Assembly (NCBI RefSeq): GCF_014069575.1
Contig: NZ_CP059675.1
Span: forward strand, 186,001-250,000
DNA length: 64,000 nucleotides
DNA from: Schaalia sp. JY-X169
GTDB taxonomy: Bacteria > Actinomycetota > Actinomycetes > Actinomycetales > Actinomycetaceae
Direction of reading: 5' to 3'
This document shows positions 60,785 to 64,000 of this stretch, in pieces. Under the pieces are notes generated by a model. It did not search any database. It worked only from the letters and a program-made list of their open reading frames with translations, and was not told the DNA's origin. The position numbers were made by a program, and so were the translations under genes. Position 1 is the stretch's first letter, and the number at the start of each line of letters is the position of its first letter.

Positions 60785-61379
60785 CTTGCACCTGTGGGTT
60801 ATAGGGGTGAGTGTATCGTCGCTGATGCCATCCCGTAACGAAAGTAGTCGAGGTCAGCGGGATCGAAAGGGTAAGAGCCGTGTACCGTCCCGCCGGGGAG
60901 AACCCTGACGACAGGTATGACCGCCTCGACGGGAGATTACCGGGATTAATGTCGGTCGCGGCAACGCAGGATACAGGGTCGTAGTGTGTTGTTGCATACT
61001 GAACGCGCTTTGCGATTAAGAAGCGATGGAGCCCTCTTCCCCGGTGAGTCGCGCGGGTGTGGTCCTCAAATAGCCACGGGGCACTTCCTCGTATGGACGG
61101 TGGGAGGTGGGATGGTTGGGTCATCACGGATGCAGGTGCAAGCCACGCAGCTGCGGCCCATTCTTGGTCAGCAAAAACAAGAAAGCCCACGCAGCCTGCT
61201 TCCAAATAGTCAGTGTAGCGAGCGCTCCTGCGAGCGTCTCCGGCATGCGTTATGAAGCGGTCCAGAGCGGCCCTGTCGATCCTTGTCCAACTGTACCCTG
61301 CCGGTAGATCGAGTACTTGGGGGCTTGGGCCAACCAGCTCATAGATCAAATTGGTGCGTTTCTGGAGGATCTTTCGCAA
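60777..61379 (-). CDS. GNAT-like N-acetyltransferase
   Basis: A 200-aa single-domain protein. The core AAAAWLAPAS, then FEDHTRATHRGRGLHRFLIAKRV, holds a plausible Q/RxxGxG/A acetyl-CoA loop (RGRGLHRF), followed by VSCVAATDINPGNLPSRRSYLSSGF, typical of GNAT beta5-alpha4. TTG 61379 is supported by a strong AGGAGGG Shine-Dalgarno 5 nt upstream. Together with the next gene it may modify sugars or peptides of the surface polymer. The substrate is not predictable. Confidence 0.68.
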   Translation of the reverse strand: MRKILQKRTNLIYELVGPSPQVLDLPAGYSWTRIDRAALDRFITHAGDARRSARYTDYLEAGCVGFLVFADQEWAAAAWLAPASVMTQPSHLPPSIRGSAPWLFEDHTRATHRGRGLHRFLIAKRVQYATTHYDPVSCVAATDINPGNLPSRRSYLSSGFSPAGRYTALTLSIPLTSTTFVTGWHQRRYTHPYNPQVQDE

Positions 61380-61498
61380 GCTACCCTCCTAAGGGCTGAG
61401 TGTTTCTGACGATTGCTTACGATCATAGTCCTGTGCTCTGCTATCGGATCATTAGACTAACGCTAGCGGCAGGATATGGTCTACAGAAAGGACCTAAA

Positions 61499-62707
61499 AT
61501 GCAGCCGGTCAACGGTTTGTACAGACGTGTGCGTCGCAAAGCGTCAAATGTCGTCCTTGCACGACTTCCCGGACCTATTCGTGCACGGCTGCTTGGGCCC
61601 GAGTATGGGTTCAGCCGGTCAGACGCTCAGCCGCTCGCACATGCAGAGGATGCTCCGATTCGGTGCCTCATCGCCCCTGCAAATTTCGGATCTCAAGGCT
61701 ACTATTGGGCCCAGGCAGCGAACCTTCTGGACGGTGTGTACTGTGTGAATCTGCAGTTCGTTGCAGATGGGCAGCGTGTCGTTGGCCCGGCGAGCTACTC
61801 GGTGAATCATCGGGTTGGTAAGTACTCGCGGCAGTGGGCGCGAAAGCAACGCAACGTACTTGCTGAAGAGTTCACGCATGTGCTTCTCGAGGCCTCGACT
61901 CCTCTCCTCGGTGGACTCCACGGCGCGGCGCTCGAAAAGGAAGTGCTTGCTTTGACCCGCAGGGGAATAAAGGTAGGTCTTATCAGCCACGGCAGCGAAG
62001 TTCGACTGCCGTCGCGGCACCGTGAACTCGAGCCATCGTCGCCGTTCTTTGAGCCGATGAACGGACGAACACAGACGCTGGAAACACGCGCCAAGGGCAA
62101 TATCGCAGTGTTGGATCGGCTTGCTATGCCCGAGTTTGTCTCAACACCAGACCTCCTCGAATTCCGCCCAAACGCTACTTGGCTACCACTCCTTACAGAC
62201 GCCGCCAAGTGGAGTACGCTGTCGCCTTCGCAACTTGGTGATCGTCTGCCAGTGGTGCTACACGTTCCATCATCGCGGCCCGCACTAAAGGGCTCAAAGC
62301 CAATCCATGATGCACTCGTAGCCTTGCAGGAAGAGGGCGTGATTGAGTATCTAGAAGTCAACGGCGTTCCATACGAGTCAATGCCAAGCTACGTTGAGAG
62401 AGCTGACATAGTTGTGAACCAGGTCGGCATTGGCGCCTATGGGACTCTCGCTCTTGAATCGATGATCGCGGGCAGGGCCGTTGTGACCCAGGTTTGGCCA
62501 TCTGTTCGGGAATATATTCTTGATCAGACGGGGATGAAACTGCCGATTATAGAAGCTAACGCTCGGAGCGTTTATTCTGTGGTGCGGGAAATCGCGCGAA
62601 ATCCAACAGCGTACTCATCTGTCGGAGGGGATTCGCGGATTTACGCCAATAAGGTCCACAACATGGAGGTCGTAGCTGGACGTCTAGCACCGTTCCTATT
62701 GAGCTGA
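61499..62707 (+). CDS. Glycosyltransferase, GT-B-like
   Basis: A 402-aa protein with two Rossmann-like halves. The N-terminal part reads PIRCLIAPANFGSQGYYWAQAANLL and ends in GLISHGSEVRLPSRH. The C-terminal part contains VVLHVPSSRPALKG and the donor-site-like stretch VNQVGIGAYGTLALESMIAGRAVV, typical of glycosyltransferase families 1/4. ATG 61499 has GAAAGGA before it; upstream in-frame codons from 61400 lack support. Located between the acetyltransferase pair and the flippase, it probably builds the exported glycan. Sugar and acceptor are unknown. Confidence 0.72.
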   Translation: MQPVNGLYRRVRRKASNVVLARLPGPIRARLLGPEYGFSRSDAQPLAHAEDAPIRCLIAPANFGSQGYYWAQAANLLDGVYCVNLQFVADGQRVVGPASYSVNHRVGKYSRQWARKQRNVLAEEFTHVLLEASTPLLGGLHGAALEKEVLALTRRGIKVGLISHGSEVRLPSRHRELEPSSPFFEPMNGRTQTLETRAKGNIAVLDRLAMPEFVSTPDLLEFRPNATWLPLLTDAAKWSTLSPSQLGDRLPVVLHVPSSRPALKGSKPIHDALVALQEEGVIEYLEVNGVPYESMPSYVERADIVVNQVGIGAYGTLALESMIAGRAVVTQVWPSVREYILDQTGMKLPIIEANARSVYSVVREIARNPTAYSSVGGDSRIYANKVHNMEVVAGRLAPFLLS

Positions 62708-62738
62708 CCAGAGCGGGATTTCCTGTGCGCATGGGGAG

Positions 62739-64000
62739 CTAGGTGGCATCCGCAACCAGTCCGGCGAGCCTTGCCTGTTCTCTGAACGTCGGCACTTCCC
62801 TGACTACCTCATCGAAAGTTCCTGAGGCCAAGAGGAGTCCATCCTCCATAAAGAACAGCTGATCCACGTCCTTAACTGTTGACAGACGGTGCGCAACCGA
62901 AATGACAGTTACGTCCCCGTGCAGCGCCCGAATTGCCTTGGAGACTTCGGCTTCGGTCTTCGTATCAAGCGCAGAGGTTGCTTCGTCCATTATCAAGATA
63001 TATGGATCCGAGTAGAGCGCCCGAGCTATACCAAGGCGTTGTCGTTGGCCGCCGGAGAAGCCCATTCCACGCTCGCCTACACCGGCGTCTAGTCCACCGG
63101 GACGCTTCTCGATGGCGTCCCAAAGTTGAGCGCGCTTGAGACATTCAATGACCTTCTCCCGATCGATTGTTCCCTGCCACGTAAGCGCAACATTCTGCGC
63201 CACAGAACCGTCGAAAAGCGACACATCTTGGGGTACATACCCCACGCGGGATCTCCATGCAGCCAGCACGTCGGAAAGTCGCTGATTATCGAGCATGACA
63301 GAACCTTCCTGCGGCTCGAGTAGACCGAGGATAATATCTACCAGAGTTGACTTTCCAGATCCTGATTCTCCAACTAGGCCGACGCGTGTGCCAAGCTTTA
63401 TAGTCATTGAAACGTCGCGTACTGCGGGCTCTTCTCCTGTCGGGTACATGAAGGAAACAGACTTGAGCCGGAGCTCCTGAGGGTCACCGTCAAGGGGTTC
63501 TTTACCCAAGACTTCCCGCTGTGCTTTGTAGTCCTCAGCATCTTCCATGTCTCGAAGCACTGCGCGAATCTGAGCTTGGTTTGCGTTCAGATTATTGTTG
63601 GTTGTCTGCAAGTTGATGAGCGTCGGTATCAGACGCATTGCACCTACGGCAAAGAGGACGACTGCGCTGATTGCCTCGTTCATGTCGTGTGTGAGTACGA
63701 AGGAAATCACGCCGACAAGGAGGAATCCTCCTATGAGGGCCGCGTCCATGACGAACTTGGGAACGGAACCTAAGAACTGGATGTTGGCACGCGCCCGCGC
63801 AGCATGTTTGCGGTTTCTGCGAACTTCCTCAGCTACCTCGTCGAACTTGTTCCTGAGCGTTATCTCCTTTAGAGCGCCGACCATATCCGTCATCAGCGAT
63901 GCAACTTTGTAGCTATAGTCGCGGTTAACACGCCCCGCAACAACGGCCCTCCTCGTCAGTACCGCTGACAGAAGATACGCGATCAAACCCAGATAAACCA
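62739..64000 (-). CDS. ABC transporter with fused permease and ATPase, PglK/MsbA-like flippase (partial, N-terminus outside window)
   Basis: The frame remains open to the window edge, so the 5' part is missing. The visible C-terminal part of the membrane domain has the ALKEITLRNKFDEVAEEVRR coupling region and two helices. The ATPase has Walker A GLVGESGSGKSTLVD, Q-loop GYVPQDVSLFDGSV, ABC signature FSGGQRQRLGIARAL, Walker B YILIMDEATSALD and H-loop VISVAHRLSTV. The coupling region resembles PglK-type flippases that move lipid-linked oligosaccharides across the membrane, which fits the neighbouring glycosyltransferase and LCP genes. A lipid or peptide exporter cannot be excluded. Confidence 0.86.
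   Translation of the reverse strand, partial: VYLGLIAYLLSAVLTRRAVVAGRVNRDYSYKVASLMTDMVGALKEITLRNKFDEVAEEVRRNRKHAARARANIQFLGSVPKFVMDAALIGGFLLVGVISFVLTHDMNEAISAVVLFAVGAMRLIPTLINLQTTNNNLNANQAQIRAVLRDMEDAEDYKAQREVLGKEPLDGDPQELRLKSVSFMYPTGEEPAVRDVSMTIKLGTRVGLVGESGSGKSTLVDIILGLLEPQEGSVMLDNQRLSDVLAAWRSRVGYVPQDVSLFDGSVAQNVALTWQGTIDREKVIECLKRAQLWDAIEKRPGGLDAGVGERGMGFSGGQRQRLGIARALYSDPYILIMDEATSALDTKTEAEVSKAIRALHGDVTVISVAHRLSTVKDVDQLFFMEDGLLLASGTFDEVVREVPTFREQARLAGLVADAT

Noticed and set aside
1-64000. CRISPR array, rRNA, prophage or insertion sequence
   Set aside because: No regularly spaced repeats, rRNA, transposase, integrase or phage structural genes were seen on either strand.

Overview
The window looks like a chromosomal segment of a moderately GC-rich Gram-positive actinobacterium, probably related to Actinomycetaceae. 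The evidence is the carD-ispD-...-ispF-cysS-rlmB core block, a fused three-part PutA, a glucose/GlcNAc-type PTS with separate ptsI and ptsH, LytR-CpsA-Psr proteins, GTG/TTG starts, and several genes whose -10-like hexamer lies 6-7 nt before the start codon (leaderless type). No species is named because nothing in the sequence fixes one.

Layout. 1-3.1 kb: the end of holB, a lipoprotein tripeptidyl aminopeptidase and a ribokinase, then tRNA-Thr(CGT). 3.7-7.3 kb: a small membrane protein, a NarL-type two-component system, a DUF2871-like membrane protein and a membrane-anchored hypothetical. Two copies of one inverted repeat (TCAAMC-TTTC-GGTTGA) precede the two membrane-protein genes and look like the operator of the two-component system. 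7.3-11.5 kb: PTS enzyme I, HPr and a NagE-like EIICBA. 11.9-16.6 kb: a FAD/Fe-S D-2-hydroxyacid dehydrogenase, an aldo/keto reductase and phosphoglycerate mutase. 16.8-22.5 kb: CarD, IspD, an MFS transporter, IspF (inverted), CysS and RlmB. 22.6-27.5 kb: PutA and PurA. 27.6-33.3 kb: a compact pyrimidine operon pyrC-K-D-F-E-B-I, including the ATCase regulatory chain. 33.4-38.3 kb: an intracellular pullulanase, then a decayed secreted subtilase whose catalytic Asp/His region has been deleted.

38.3-41.3 kb is the most interesting part. It is a restriction-modification unit made of a C5-cytosine methyltransferase and, tail to tail with it, a NaeI-family endonuclease fused at its N-terminus to a MutT/NudG-like Nudix hydrolase. 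All NaeI catalytic residues are present at the correct spacing. The unit is preceded by a 556-bp non-coding stretch with a large cruciform-forming repeat.

41.4-47.7 kb: acyl-CoA dehydrogenase, nitrobindin-like protein, YgfZ, an OmpR/EnvZ-type two-component pair and GalE. 47.7-64 kb is a cell-surface glycopolymer region. It holds two LCP ligases, a DUF2304 protein and a GT2 on one strand. Facing them are a WbpD/WbpE/WbpB-like trio for a diacetamido-uronic sugar, an OatA-like acyltransferase and a large multidomain amidase. Beyond these lie two GNAT/FemAB-like transferases, a glycosyltransferase and a PglK-type ABC flippase that runs off the window end.
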